A stretch of DNA of 64,000 bases, from positions 496,001 to 560,000 of the forward strand of contig NZ_AP021875.1 of the NCBI RefSeq assembly GCF_009688965.1, read 5' to 3'. This document shows positions 26,826-35,812 of the stretch, piece after piece; the stretch's first letter is position 1; every line of letters starts with the position of its first letter. Made by a program: the position numbers and the translations under genes. Under the pieces are notes generated by a model that made no database searches, was not told where the DNA came from, and was given only the letters and a program-made list of their open reading frames with translations. This DNA comes from Desulfosarcina widdelii. Lineage in GTDB: Bacteria > Desulfobacterota > Desulfobacteria > Desulfobacterales > Desulfosarcinaceae.

Positions 26826-27349
26826 AATCGATACCGGCCGATGTTCCCGGTCGAAGATGGATGGGCCGGCGAATTGCCTTTTTCGGTAAACACTACAGCT
26901 TTCATGCGGACCGGCTCGTGGATGACCGTGGCCGGGTCCCCGCTCTGGCCATCACCGAGCTGATTTACCACTATCTGACGGCGCCCCTGTCTCTGTCAGT
27001 GGTTTCGGAGGATGTGTGGTACTCGTTTCGTGAGTTGCGAGGCGCCGGACCGCTAACTGTCAATTTCGCGAATAACACCCACAAAGCAATCACCGCCACG
27101 TTCGGAGAAGATCTGTCGGCTTTAGATCGTAGCGCTGCCAAATAGGCCGGACTGTTGGAATCTCGCCAAGAGTTTGACCGGCGATATAGATTTCATGCTT
27201 TTCCCGAAAGGCCGCTTGTTTTGAACTACAACGCAGCGGATGACCTCTTTCCTGCCCAGGCGGGTCTTTTATTCCACCGCTCGGCCCAAAACCTGTTCGG
27301 CTTCCGCGAACTATTCACCCTGGGAGCCTATCTTACTGACACCGCCTGA
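26822..27349 (+). pseudogene. DUF3786-family gene split by an in-frame TAG
   Basis: The N-terminal piece ('ALAITELIYHYLTAPLS', 'WYSFRELRGAGPLTVNFANN') and the C-terminal piece ('YRFHAFPERPLVLNYNAADDLFPAQAGLLFHRSA') together make one DUF3786 protein, a family common in anaerobic Desulfobacterota and linked by context to corrinoid or C1 enzymes. They lie in the same frame, separated only by TAG at 27143-27145. This looks like a single nonsense mutation. The broken methylenetetrahydrofolate-reductase-like gene next door is convergent. Confidence 0.75.
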
Positions 27350-28112
27350 TAGCGAGTGCCGGCCATTTGTGATTGGTTGTTTTTGTCGAGATGGAAATTG
27401 ACCCAAGATGAAGTTTTATTCAACTCCCATCTCCGCGGCGGGACGCAGTCTTGCAAAAAGTTTGTAAGCCTGTTGGCATGTTTAAGGCGATGGTAGACTC
27501 GCACCCAGATGCACAATTGATCCGGGTATACTTCACAGTAGCCGTCCTTGCTCCCGCCACAGGTACCATTGCGAGTGTGTTTGGGGCAGCCGGATTAAGG
27601 GCATAGAAAGGCGATGTGTTGGATAGCGCAGTCATCGCAGCTTTGGCACGATAAAAATGTCTTTTTTAGCGGATCTTCCAGACACCTTTTCAAGACCCAG
27701 GCCTTGTTATGTTTCTCCAGAACTGATGCCAGGATTTTATAGACCGGCGCCATGGTTGCGGATTGATTAAAAAATAGATCATGTGCGGAATGGAGCATTC
27801 TGTAGGGCGTGTGTTCCAGCAACATTTCTTTCAAAGATGCTTTTTATTGATCGATTTCGCCTGGAAGCACTTGGGCATCAGGATCTTCGGAATCTTTCAT
27901 TTTTCTCTGCACAAGCTCGCTTAAATATCGGTCGAAGAGTCTTGAATTTGGTCCATACGGTCCAAAATAGTGGCCACCGTTTTGAAACTACGGTGAACCC
28001 CGCCTATATGAATGCCCCTGATCCCAAAGCCTTTTAAGATTGCTCCCAATTTGTCAGCAGGCTCCACCGCTTTCTCCAATAACACATGTGAGCTGATGCG
28101 ACAAAGATGCAA
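27328..28112 (-). pseudogene. Methylenetetrahydrofolate reductase-family (C-terminal Cys-rich domain) pseudogene
   Basis: On the minus strand the N-terminal piece encodes 'LLEKAVEPADKLGAILKGFG', 'IRGIHIGGVHRSF', as in the MTHFR fold. The C-terminal piece encodes 'LSCQSCDDCAIQHIAFLCP', stop, 'SGCPKHTRNGTCGGSKDGYC', 'YPDQLCIWVRVYHR', which is the Cys-rich MTHFR C-terminal domain. The stop (TAA, 27595-27597) is at the position where relatives have Glu ('LCPESxCPK'). The N- and C-terminal pieces are also in different frames, so there is at least one indel near 27840-27920. The gene's 5' part is missing at the boundary with AT-rich DNA. Confidence 0.75.
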
Positions 28113-28154
28113 AATTGCATCAGACGCATCGTTTGATGCGTTTAACGCATCAAA
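28095..28154. promoter_or_regulatory. Helically phased GATGC half-site cluster (putative sigma-54 activator UAS)
   Basis: Six half-sites GATGCR or its complement start at 28095, 28106, 28116, 28125, 28135 and 28146, so spacing is 9-11 bp, about one helical turn. They form palindromes: GATGCA-AAAT-TGCATC, and TTTGATGCG-TTTAA-CGCATCAAA (28132-28154). The cluster lies 77 bp upstream of a sigma-54-type promoter. An equivalent cluster lies upstream of the cyclase gene. The likely binder is the sigma-54 activator encoded in the same island (inference). Confidence 0.65.
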
Positions 28155-28227
28155 TAATTGGATATCGTTTGATATATGAATGCAGCGACTAAAGGGTTTA
28201 GATGAGGCTATTAGCTAAATATTCTAA

Positions 28228-28244
28228 TTGGTACAGCTTTTGCT
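28228..28244 (+). promoter_or_regulatory. Sigma-54 (-24/-12) promoter for the catabolic operon
   Basis: TTGGTACAGCTTTTGCT has GG and GC separated by exactly 10 bp and closely follows the consensus TTGGCACRN4TTGCW. It would start a transcript about 300 nt before the acyl-CoA ligase ATG. A separate TTGACA-like element occurs at 28319. The downstream leader contains no gene. Confidence 0.65.
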
Positions 28245-28324
28245 GTATAAAACGAAAAAATTAAAGTATATTCATAAGAGAACTGTTTTTTATGCTTTCT
28301 CACAACAAATAAAAAATATTGACA

Positions 28325-28348
28325 CAATGGTATAAAGTTCTACCATTG
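28325..28348. promoter_or_regulatory. Perfect dyad in the leader of the acyl-CoA ligase gene
   Basis: CAATGGTA and TACCATTG flank an 8-bp spacer (TAAAGTTC). It could be a repressor operator or an RNA hairpin in the leader. The same word CAATGGTA abuts the -12 element of the second sigma-54 promoter (46481-46488). The function is unknown. Confidence 0.4.
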
Positions 28349-28560
28349 ATAGGTTTTGAAGTTATAAAATTAAGGATTGACGCAATAATTTAGAATCTTA
28401 AAGAGAACAAGACATGTAATTTAGTTAATTGCAAATGAGAGAGTTCTATGGAAATTGACTTTTAAATCGAGAGCTTTTCTATTTAAGATTGTTTTTTTTA
28501 CATAATCGAATTTTAGCACATTATAGAATTTTATTAAAAACCAAATAAAGAGGAAAAAGC

Positions 28561-30231
28561 ATGACGTTAGTTTATGATGCAAAACCATGGCAAAATCAGT
28601 ATCCGGTTTGGCTCCCTTTTTCTGTTAATTATCCAAAAACAACTATTTTAGATGAATTTGAGATAGCGTTTCAAAATAATCCAAACGGACCATGCATAAT
28701 TTACTTTGATAATGTTTATTCGTATAAAGACATAAGACGGAAGGCAATGGCTTTAGCCGCAGGTTTGAAAAGTTTAGGGCTTGGTAAAGAAGATAGGATA
28801 ATGGTTATATTGCAAAATATTCCTCAGGCAGCAATTGCATGTTTGGCTGCTTGGATGTGTAATTCGATAGTAGTACCCTTAAATCCGATGTTTACTTCCA
28901 AAGATTTAAATCATTACATTGTAGATTGCGAGGCAAAAATAGTACTTTGCCAGGAGGACGTTTATAAAAATAGTGTAAGACAAGCTGTCGCTAATTTCGA
29001 TCATATTAAAGTAATAACCACTTCTCCTTTAGATTATATTAAAATCAACGCAAAATTGCCTGCTCAGTTACTTAATATTAAAAAGGTTCTGCATTCTGAT
29101 ACCTATGATATGCAAAAAATAATTGATGAAAATAATGAAGTAAAATTACAACCTATGTTCCCAAAACTTAATGAAATTGCATATTTTGTTTATACTTCCG
29201 GAACAACTGGTCCGCCAAAAGGAGCAATGTTAAGTCATTTAAATATTATCCATAACGCAGTAATCTATAAAATTGCTTGTAGACTTAATAAAGAAGATGT
29301 TGTGCTCGGAGTGGCGCCTCTTTTTCATGTTACTGGAATAGTAGCTCATTTAGCAGTGGCTTGGCATATTGGAATTCCGATTGTGCTATTTCACCGTTTT
29401 GATGCTTCAGATGCTATAAAGCTAATTGAAAAATTTAATGTAAGTTTTACAGTTGCTGCGATAACGGTGTATATTGCTCTGCTAAATCATCCAAATAGTA
29501 GTCCGAAATCATTTACGTATCTTAAAAAGGCCTATAGTGGCGGTGCTCCAATATCGCCTTCAACAATTGATAAGATTAAAAATAAAATAGGGATATCGAT
29601 ACACAATGTTTATGGGTTAACGGAAAGTTCCTCTCCGGTAACAATTGTTCCTTTTGGAATGAAAGCGCCGGTGGATGAAACTACAGGGGCTACATCAGTA
29701 GGCCTGGTTATACCTAATCATGAAGCATGGATAGTTAATGTTGAAAAGCGTAAAGAAAGAATACCGATAGGAGAGGAAGGCGAATTGGTGGTGAGAGGTC
29801 CTGGGATTATTAGCGGGTATTGGAAAAAACCAGAAGAAACTAAAAATGCATTTGCTAAAGGATGTTTTTATACAGGGGATATTGCAAGATTCGATAAGGA
29901 TGGTTGGTGTTATATTGTTGATAGAAAAAAGGATCTCATCAATGTATCTGGGTTCAAAGTTTGGCCTAGAGAAGTAGAGGATATTTTGTACAAACATCCA
30001 GCTGTTAAGGAATCTGCTGTAGTTGGAGTCCCAGATGATTATAGAGGTGAAACAGTAAAAGCATATGTTTCCTTAATAGACTCAAAAAAAGGAAAAATTA
30101 CGCCTGAAGAATTAATCTCATTTTGTAAAAAACAGATGGCTGCCTTTAAATACCCTAGAATTATAGAAATAATGGATGAGTTACCAAAGACAGTTACTGG
30201 AAAAATATTGAGAAGGGAATTAAAGCCATAG
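28561..30231 (+). CDS. AMP-forming acyl-CoA synthetase (long/medium-chain FadD/CaiC-like)
   Basis: This 556-residue adenylate-forming ligase has all core motifs: 'YTSGTTGPPKGAMLSH' (phosphate loop), 'YGLTESSSPV', 'TGDIARFDKDGWCYIVDRKKD', 'INVSGFKVWPREVEDIL' and the C-terminal catalytic Lys in 'LPKTVTGKILRREL'. It should activate an imported carboxylate to its CoA thioester with ATP. It is the first gene of the island, downstream of the phased UAS and sigma-54 promoter, and precedes a TRAP transporter. The substrate cannot be told from sequence. Codon use is strongly AT-biased like the rest of the island. Confidence 0.92.
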   Translation: MTLVYDAKPWQNQYPVWLPFSVNYPKTTILDEFEIAFQNNPNGPCIIYFDNVYSYKDIRRKAMALAAGLKSLGLGKEDRIMVILQNIPQAAIACLAAWMCNSIVVPLNPMFTSKDLNHYIVDCEAKIVLCQEDVYKNSVRQAVANFDHIKVITTSPLDYIKINAKLPAQLLNIKKVLHSDTYDMQKIIDENNEVKLQPMFPKLNEIAYFVYTSGTTGPPKGAMLSHLNIIHNAVIYKIACRLNKEDVVLGVAPLFHVTGIVAHLAVAWHIGIPIVLFHRFDASDAIKLIEKFNVSFTVAAITVYIALLNHPNSSPKSFTYLKKAYSGGAPISPSTIDKIKNKIGISIHNVYGLTESSSPVTIVPFGMKAPVDETTGATSVGLVIPNHEAWIVNVEKRKERIPIGEEGELVVRGPGIISGYWKKPEETKNAFAKGCFYTGDIARFDKDGWCYIVDRKKDLINVSGFKVWPREVEDILYKHPAVKESAVVGVPDDYRGETVKAYVSLIDSKKGKITPEELISFCKKQMAAFKYPRIIEIMDELPKTVTGKILRRELKP

Positions 30232-30283
30232 GTAAATGGAGAGGGAAGTTTAAACTAAAAAATCTTTTAATGGGGGAGGTAAA

Positions 30284-31396
30284 ATGAGAACTAAAAAGAA
30301 TACCATGATTGCTGTAATTTGTTTCATTTTCGCATTATTCGTATTTTTGCCGACATACTCGATTGCCAAAACGTATAAATTAAGAATATCTTCAGGAGTT
30401 GGAAATAAACATTGCTGGGTTGCAGGTCACATGGTTCCATTTACAGAGCGAGTTGAAAAAGCTACTAATGGACAAGTAAAATTTTCAAGATATTTTGCAG
30501 GGGAACTACACAAGGCAGGAAAAGGGTTGGAATCCTTAAAGGGCGGTAGCATTGATGTTGCTGATCCTTTTTTAGCGCCTTATCATGCAGGAGTATTTCC
30601 TCTTACAGACGTTGTACAGTTGCCTGTGTTAAATACCGATTCAATTAATATTACCGAAGCTTTTATTAAATTATTTAACAGCAAGGAAATTATCGAAAAT
30701 GGAAAAACATTTTACGACCTTGAAATAGAATCACAAGGATTAGTTGCATGGCCGGTAGGTCCGACAGATGCATATGTGATAAGCACAACTGGAAAAAGAT
30801 TTAATGATACTAGCGACATTAAAGGTACTCCTATTCGGGGTGGAGCTAGAACTCAATTGATTTTTTTGAAAAAACTAGGAGCCACAGAAGTATATATGAC
30901 TGGAATGGACGCTTACGAAGCATTTAGTAGAGGTACTATTCAAGGCATTGTATATAGTATACCTGATTGGAAAGCATACGGTTTCACAGAACTTATTAAA
31001 TATACCATTGTTGGAGTAAGTTTGGGACATTATCCAAGTTATATGGCTATGACAAAAGACAAATGGGAGCGATTTCCTGATGATATTAAAACAAAATGGA
31101 AAAGAATAGCATTTGATATGGCTCGTGAAAGTGCAAAGTACTGGATGAGTTTACGAGAACCAACAGTTAAGGAATCTATGGAGGTTTATAAGGCAGAGTT
31201 TGAAAACGTAAAAAAATTAAATACAACTGTTCAAAAAGTAATAAATAATGCAGCAATTGAAACTTGGAAAACTTGGATTGCCGAGGAAGAAAAAAAAGGG
31301 AATCCGGCAAAAAAGGTTGCTAAGCTTTGGGCTAAGTACGTATTAGAAGTAGGTGGTGCCTTGCCAGACGGAGTAGAAGAATTGATCAATGAATAA
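30284..31396 (+). CDS. TRAP transporter substrate-binding protein (DctP family)
   Basis: This 370-residue protein has a Sec signal peptide ('MIAVICFIFALFVFLPTYSIA', cleavage near residue 28) and the DctP fold. Landmarks are 'LHKAGKGLESLKGGSIDVAD', 'IKGTPIRGGARTQLIFLKKLG' and 'GMDAYEAFSRGTIQGIVYS'. The Arg of 'PIRGG' is the usual carboxylate-binding position in TRAP receptors. A strong GGGGAGG precedes the start. It delivers an organic acid to the membrane components encoded next. The 304 bp that follows may hold an attenuator or independent promoter. Confidence 0.92.
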   Translation: MRTKKNTMIAVICFIFALFVFLPTYSIAKTYKLRISSGVGNKHCWVAGHMVPFTERVEKATNGQVKFSRYFAGELHKAGKGLESLKGGSIDVADPFLAPYHAGVFPLTDVVQLPVLNTDSINITEAFIKLFNSKEIIENGKTFYDLEIESQGLVAWPVGPTDAYVISTTGKRFNDTSDIKGTPIRGGARTQLIFLKKLGATEVYMTGMDAYEAFSRGTIQGIVYSIPDWKAYGFTELIKYTIVGVSLGHYPSYMAMTKDKWERFPDDIKTKWKRIAFDMARESAKYWMSLREPTVKESMEVYKAEFENVKKLNTTVQKVINNAAIETWKTWIAEEEKKGNPAKKVAKLWAKYVLEVGGALPDGVEELINE

Positions 31397-31700
31397 TATT
31401 AGATTTTATGGTAATGTTAATCCGTACGTGTTCAAGGATTTGAAATATTCAACGCATTGAAATTAGAAATTAATAGGATTGTACATGGTGCCGAAGATGT
31501 GAGGTGCCGTGCATGCAGACGAATAGATCAATCTTAAAAGGACCAGGAACAAAGCAGATGTGATACCTTGTGAACGCTTACATTACTTAATCATAAGAAT
31601 TAACATTTATAATTTTAAACCTGTGCTGAGAATAACATATATGTCACCCAGAAACAGATAATAATTATAATTTTTAATGGAAAAGTCATGAGAAATATCA
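31397..31700. other. Gap between TRAP receptor and permease genes
   Basis: About 300 bp without a gene. Receptor genes often end in an mRNA-stabilising structure that sets a receptor excess, but I see no strong hairpin here. A GC-richer stretch near 31487-31520 stands out from the AT-rich surroundings and may be a remnant of inserted DNA. Confidence 0.35.
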
Positions 31701-33050
31701 ATGATACCTGAACCGATTGTTTTATTTATAGTATTTTTATATTTTATAGTATTTCTTGCGGTTGGGCAAAACGTAGCAACAGTTTTGCTTGGAACTGGTG
31801 TAATAGGAATTGTGCTGTGGACTGAACCGTCTGTTATTATATCGTTTATTGAGTCAGATGTGTTTGACAGAATATCAACGTATTCTTTTATTACTATCCC
31901 TCTTTATATTTTGATGGCTTTCTTCTTGCTCAGAGGAGGAGTAATAAAAGAAATTTACTATTTTATCCACAAGTTAGGAGGAAAAAAGAAAACTCCTTTA
32001 GCAATCTTGACGGTAGTTATGGGTGCCCTATTAGGAGCTGTATCAGGATCTTCAACTGCGATTTCAGCGGGGTTAGCAGTTACTGCTGCCCCTGAACTTC
32101 AACGATATGGTTATAAAAAGAATTATTCAGTAGCATTAGGAGCTATCGGAGGTTCTCTTTCTGCACTTGTTCCCCCAAGCATTATTATAATAATCTATGC
32201 CTCAATAAGTGAACTATCGATAGGTAAACTTTTTATGGGGGCAATGATACCAGGGATTCTTCTGACCATCGTTTTTTCATTTATTATTTTTATTTTCGAT
32301 AAGTTTCGGCCGGCGTTTGTTTTATCATCCGAATCGATGTTAGCTGATAATTTAATAAATAACGATATGGCTATAGAAGAAGACTTTTACGATTTTAAAA
32401 CAGGGCTAATTTCCTTTTCGATTGTGATGTTCTTGATCTTTCTAGTTTTTGGAGGAATATATGGCGGCATTATGACCGCAACTGAAGCAGGTGGTGTTGC
32501 AGCATTCGTCTCAATGATTGCAATGGTTGTTAGAAAAAAACTTACGTTCCAATCATTTGGTGCAGCTTTAGTTGATACTGCTAGAATGTCATCTATGATC
32601 CTCATTATCGTTGTTGGAGCCCAGTTTTTTGGTAGATTTATGTCCCTTTCGATGATTCCAAGACAACTGATAGAGCTATTAGAACCTCTAATGGGTCAGC
32701 CTTATTTAATTGTATCTATGCTTTTAATCGTACTATTTGTATTGGGAATGATACTTGAATCTGCTGCTGTCATGGTGATGATAATACCAGTTACAGATCC
32801 TATTATTAGAGCAGTTGGAATCGATCCTATATGGTTCGGTGTTATGGCATCTTTCATTATTATGTTAGGTCTTTTAACACCGCCGGTAGGATTAGCGTCA
32901 TATGCAGCCTCAACCGCTGCTGCTTTGCCTGTAGGAGGGATTTTTAGATATACATTAATTTTTGCTTTTTTATCTGGAATAATTATAGCACCCTTTCTTT
33001 TTATCTTTCCAGAAATAATAACATTTCTGCCAAATTTAATGATAAAGTAA
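31701..33050 (+). CDS. TRAP transporter large permease (DctM family)
   Basis: This 449-residue, very hydrophobic protein has about 12 predicted membrane helices. DctM landmarks are visible: 'GALLGAVSGSSTAISAGLAV', 'GAIGGSLSALVPPSIIIIIYA' and 'LGLLTPPVGLASYAAS'. It forms the sodium-driven elevator of the TRAP transporter. The usual order is P-Q-M; here the large subunit precedes the small one. A charged loop near residues 215-235 is longer than usual. Confidence 0.92.
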   Translation: MIPEPIVLFIVFLYFIVFLAVGQNVATVLLGTGVIGIVLWTEPSVIISFIESDVFDRISTYSFITIPLYILMAFFLLRGGVIKEIYYFIHKLGGKKKTPLAILTVVMGALLGAVSGSSTAISAGLAVTAAPELQRYGYKKNYSVALGAIGGSLSALVPPSIIIIIYASISELSIGKLFMGAMIPGILLTIVFSFIIFIFDKFRPAFVLSSESMLADNLINNDMAIEEDFYDFKTGLISFSIVMFLIFLVFGGIYGGIMTATEAGGVAAFVSMIAMVVRKKLTFQSFGAALVDTARMSSMILIIVVGAQFFGRFMSLSMIPRQLIELLEPLMGQPYLIVSMLLIVLFVLGMILESAAVMVMIIPVTDPIIRAVGIDPIWFGVMASFIIMLGLLTPPVGLASYAASTAAALPVGGIFRYTLIFAFLSGIIIAPFLFIFPEIITFLPNLMIK

Positions 33051-33055
33051 AAGTT

Positions 33056-33550
33056 ATGGAAAAATTTAATAAAGTGATCGCAAAAGTAGATGGCCTTTTT
33101 GAGTATGTGGGAGGATTATTTTGTTTTTTATTAATGATTAGTGTTGTTTTGCAGGTACTCGGAAGATACTTTTTCAAACATGATCTTATACCAGGTATCT
33201 ACAATATTATAGAATCATATTTATTCCCAATAGTTGTTTTATTGGCTTTAGGAGGAAGTTACCGAGTAGAATTATGGCCTAAATTGGATATTTTTATAGA
33301 ACAATTGGATCCTGCTAAAAGACGTTCTGTTAATCTTGTTACCTTATCTATTGAATTTTTACTTTATTTTTTAATTACAATTTTTACAGCGAATTATGCA
33401 TTGAAAATGGTTAACGAAGGAAGATTAATGCAGGCGGGTGCGACAATGTATCCTTTATATCCTGTATTGTGTATAGTTCCGTTTGCTTTTTTTATTTTAT
33501 CTCTTGAGATAATAATAAAAATTTACAAAGCTAAAGATAAACAAGTTTAA
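33056..33550 (+). CDS. TRAP transporter small permease (DctQ family)
   Basis: This 164-residue protein has four membrane helices and the DctQ-type 'LQVLGRYFF' segment. It begins 5 bp after the DctM stop, with only a weak ribosome-binding site, so translation is probably coupled. It completes the TRAP system that would import the substrate activated by the acyl-CoA ligase. Confidence 0.88.
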   Translation: MEKFNKVIAKVDGLFEYVGGLFCFLLMISVVLQVLGRYFFKHDLIPGIYNIIESYLFPIVVLLALGGSYRVELWPKLDIFIEQLDPAKRRSVNLVTLSIEFLLYFLITIFTANYALKMVNEGRLMQAGATMYPLYPVLCIVPFAFFILSLEIIIKIYKAKDKQV

Positions 33551-33575
33551 TAATATATTCAGAGGATTAATTTAT

Positions 33576-34361
33576 ATGGAATATGATTATAAAAACATTA
33601 AGATAGAGAAAAATGCAGGTGTTGCAATAATTACATTTAACAGACCAAAAGTTTATAATGCTTTGTCTTCATCTATGTTAAAGGAGATCAATACAGTAGT
33701 TGATGAATGCAACGCGGACAAGGATGTAAAAATTTTAATATTTACAGGTGAGGGAAGGGCTTTCGTAGCAGGAGCTGATATTTCTCAAATGAAAGATTAT
33801 CTACCATACCAGGCGATTAATTATCTGGAAGAAGGTCACAATATATTTCGAAAAATCGAAGCGTTGTCTAAACCATCAATAGCGGCTGTAAACGGAATGG
33901 CACTTGGTGGAGGAACTGAAATAGCTTTGGCGTGTGACCTAAGATTTGTTTCAAAGAAAGCAACGTTTGGACTTCCAGAGATTACTCTCGGGATTATTCC
34001 CGGTTGGGGTGGAACTCAACGCCTATCAAAAATTATAGGTATAGGTCGTGCAAAGGAAATGATACTAAGTGGAGATACGATATCAGCACAAAGAGCTTAT
34101 GAGATAGGCCTTGCAAACAGAATTATTAGCGATGAACTACTTTTACAAGAAACAAACGATTTTGCAAAAAAAATTGCTACCCACTCAACTTTTGCAATGA
34201 AAATGGCAAAAGATTCAATAAATTTTGGATATGGACTTTGTACTGAGGTTGCTAGTAAGCTTGAGAACCAATGCACTTCACAATGTTTCAGTACTCACGA
34301 TCAAAAAGAAGGAATGCAGGCTTTTTTAGAAAAAAGAAAAGCAACTTTTATTGGTTACTAA
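33576..34361 (+). CDS. Enoyl-CoA hydratase (crotonase family)
   Basis: This 261-residue crotonase has the oxyanion-hole segments 'RAFVAGADISQM' and 'NGMALGGGTEIALACD'. Both catalytic Glu positions of true hydratases are present: Glu135 in 'FGLPEITLGIIPGWGGTQRL' and Glu161 in 'GRAKEM'. It should hydrate a 2-enoyl-CoA to the L-3-hydroxyacyl-CoA in the beta-oxidation sequence encoded here. It lies 25 bp after dctQ. Confidence 0.92.
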   Translation: MEYDYKNIKIEKNAGVAIITFNRPKVYNALSSSMLKEINTVVDECNADKDVKILIFTGEGRAFVAGADISQMKDYLPYQAINYLEEGHNIFRKIEALSKPSIAAVNGMALGGGTEIALACDLRFVSKKATFGLPEITLGIIPGWGGTQRLSKIIGIGRAKEMILSGDTISAQRAYEIGLANRIISDELLLQETNDFAKKIATHSTFAMKMAKDSINFGYGLCTEVASKLENQCTSQCFSTHDQKEGMQAFLEKRKATFIGY

Positions 34362-34423
34362 ATAGGTTTCTATATATGTTCATTACATTTTTAAAATAAT
34401 CAAAATAGAAAGGATACAATGTT

Positions 34424-35812
34424 ATGATTGAGTCATTTGAAGAATATCAAAAAAGTTTGGTTGACGAAAGAACCGTATACTACAGAGGAAAATTAGTAAA
34501 AAATGTTAACGAACATCCTATCTTAAGCTTGGAAGTCGAGCCAGTACAATATCTTTTTCAAAATAAATTTCGAAGCTTTAATAAAGATTTTAATACGGAA
34601 AGTTCGATTTTTTATAAAATACCTCATAATTCAGATGATTTACTTGAACGATCAAATATGACTTATGAAATAACGAAAGATCTTGGCATGTTATGGCCAC
34701 ATATAGGTTCAGATGCACTTTTGGCATCTAGACTTATCACTTACGATTTAGAAACCAGTGATAATTTTCTTAAATATCACGCTAAAGTTGTTAAGGAAAA
34801 TTTATTTGTTTGTGGCGCACAAATAGACGTTAAAGGGGATAGACGTTTAAGGCCTGGCGACCAAGAGGATAAAGATTTATATGTTCATGTAGTCGAAGAA
34901 AATGATAAAGGTATTATCGTCAAAGGTGCAAAATTTCATACCTCTATGGCAGCTATATCCAATGAGATATTTGTTTTACCAGGTCGATCGTTACGTAAAG
35001 GAGAGGAGGATTATGCTATTGCTTTTGCAATACCTGCTGGTACTAAAAATGTTAAATTAATTGCCAGACCAGCCATAGCGACAGAAGGTGCAATTAATCC
35101 TATGGAAGGACCAAGGACACGAAAGCGAAGAATGGGAGAAACGCTTACTATATTCGATAATGTTTTCGTGCCATGGGAGCGAGTTTTTATATATAAGGAT
35201 ACAAAAGCTGCTAGTAGACTTGCGTTAATGTTTGCATTGTATCACCGACTGTCAGCTGTATCTTATCGTGCTGCACTTGCAGAGCACTTAATTGGTTTAG
35301 GAAAACTAATGGCCGAATGTAATGGTATTAGTAAGGCATCTCATATAGCCAAGAACATAACTGATTTAATAACATTCGCAGAAATACAAAGATGTTGTGC
35401 AAAAATGGCTGCGTTAGAATGTCATATCAACAAAGTTCCGAATATTGCGATTCCGAATAGAATATACACTAATGTTGGAAAACTCTTTTCAAATAGCAAT
35501 TATATGAATGTTGTTCAGGGTTTGATTGATATTGCTGGCGGAATAGCAATATGTGCTCCAAGTGGAGATGATTATAATAATAAGGAATTAAAGCCGCTTA
35601 TTGATAAGTACATGAGAGGAGCTTATCCGGGAGCTGAACGCTTTAAAATAATGCTATTGATGCGAGAAGTAATTGCACTAATGGGTGGCGAAGAATCTGT
35701 AATTATGATCCATGCAGAAGGATCAATGGAGGCAAGCCGAATTGAATTGTATAGATCGTATGATTATACAGAGAGCGAGAAAATTGTTAAAGAAATCCTA
35801 TTGGAAATATAG
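34424..35812 (+). CDS. HpaB/4-hydroxybutyryl-CoA dehydratase-family flavoprotein lacking the Fe-S cysteine ligands
   Basis: This 462-residue protein aligns over its length with the HpaB/AbfD family: N-terminal 'ESFEEYQKSLVDERTVYYRG', flavin-region motifs 'DVKGDRRLRPGDQEDKDLYVHVVE' and 'VKGAKFHTSMAAISNEIFVLP', 'FDNVFVPWERVF', and C-terminal 'IAGGIAICAPS'. In Clostridium aminobutyricum AbfD the [4Fe-4S] ligands are C99, C103, H292 and C299. By my alignment the equivalents here are Met89, His93, His274 ('YHRLSAVSY') and Tyr281. Only the His is kept, so a canonical radical dehydratase is unlikely. FAD-dependent chemistry on an acyl-CoA is inferred from its setting among beta-oxidation genes. Confidence 0.85.
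   Translation: MIESFEEYQKSLVDERTVYYRGKLVKNVNEHPILSLEVEPVQYLFQNKFRSFNKDFNTESSIFYKIPHNSDDLLERSNMTYEITKDLGMLWPHIGSDALLASRLITYDLETSDNFLKYHAKVVKENLFVCGAQIDVKGDRRLRPGDQEDKDLYVHVVEENDKGIIVKGAKFHTSMAAISNEIFVLPGRSLRKGEEDYAIAFAIPAGTKNVKLIARPAIATEGAINPMEGPRTRKRRMGETLTIFDNVFVPWERVFIYKDTKAASRLALMFALYHRLSAVSYRAALAEHLIGLGKLMAECNGISKASHIAKNITDLITFAEIQRCCAKMAALECHINKVPNIAIPNRIYTNVGKLFSNSNYMNVVQGLIDIAGGIAICAPSGDDYNNKELKPLIDKYMRGAYPGAERFKIMLLMREVIALMGGEESVIMIHAEGSMEASRIELYRSYDYTESEKIVKEILLEI

Noticed and set aside
28095..28154. CRISPR-like or iteron-like repeats of GATGC
   Set aside because: The repeats are 6-bp half-sites in both orientations at about 10-bp spacing, with no repeat-spacer units and no Rep or cas gene nearby. 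A promoter-upstream activator site explains them better.
34424..35812. Naming the HpaB-family gene as 4-hydroxybutyryl-CoA dehydratase (abfD)
   Set aside because: Three of the four cluster ligands are missing by alignment to the known enzyme.
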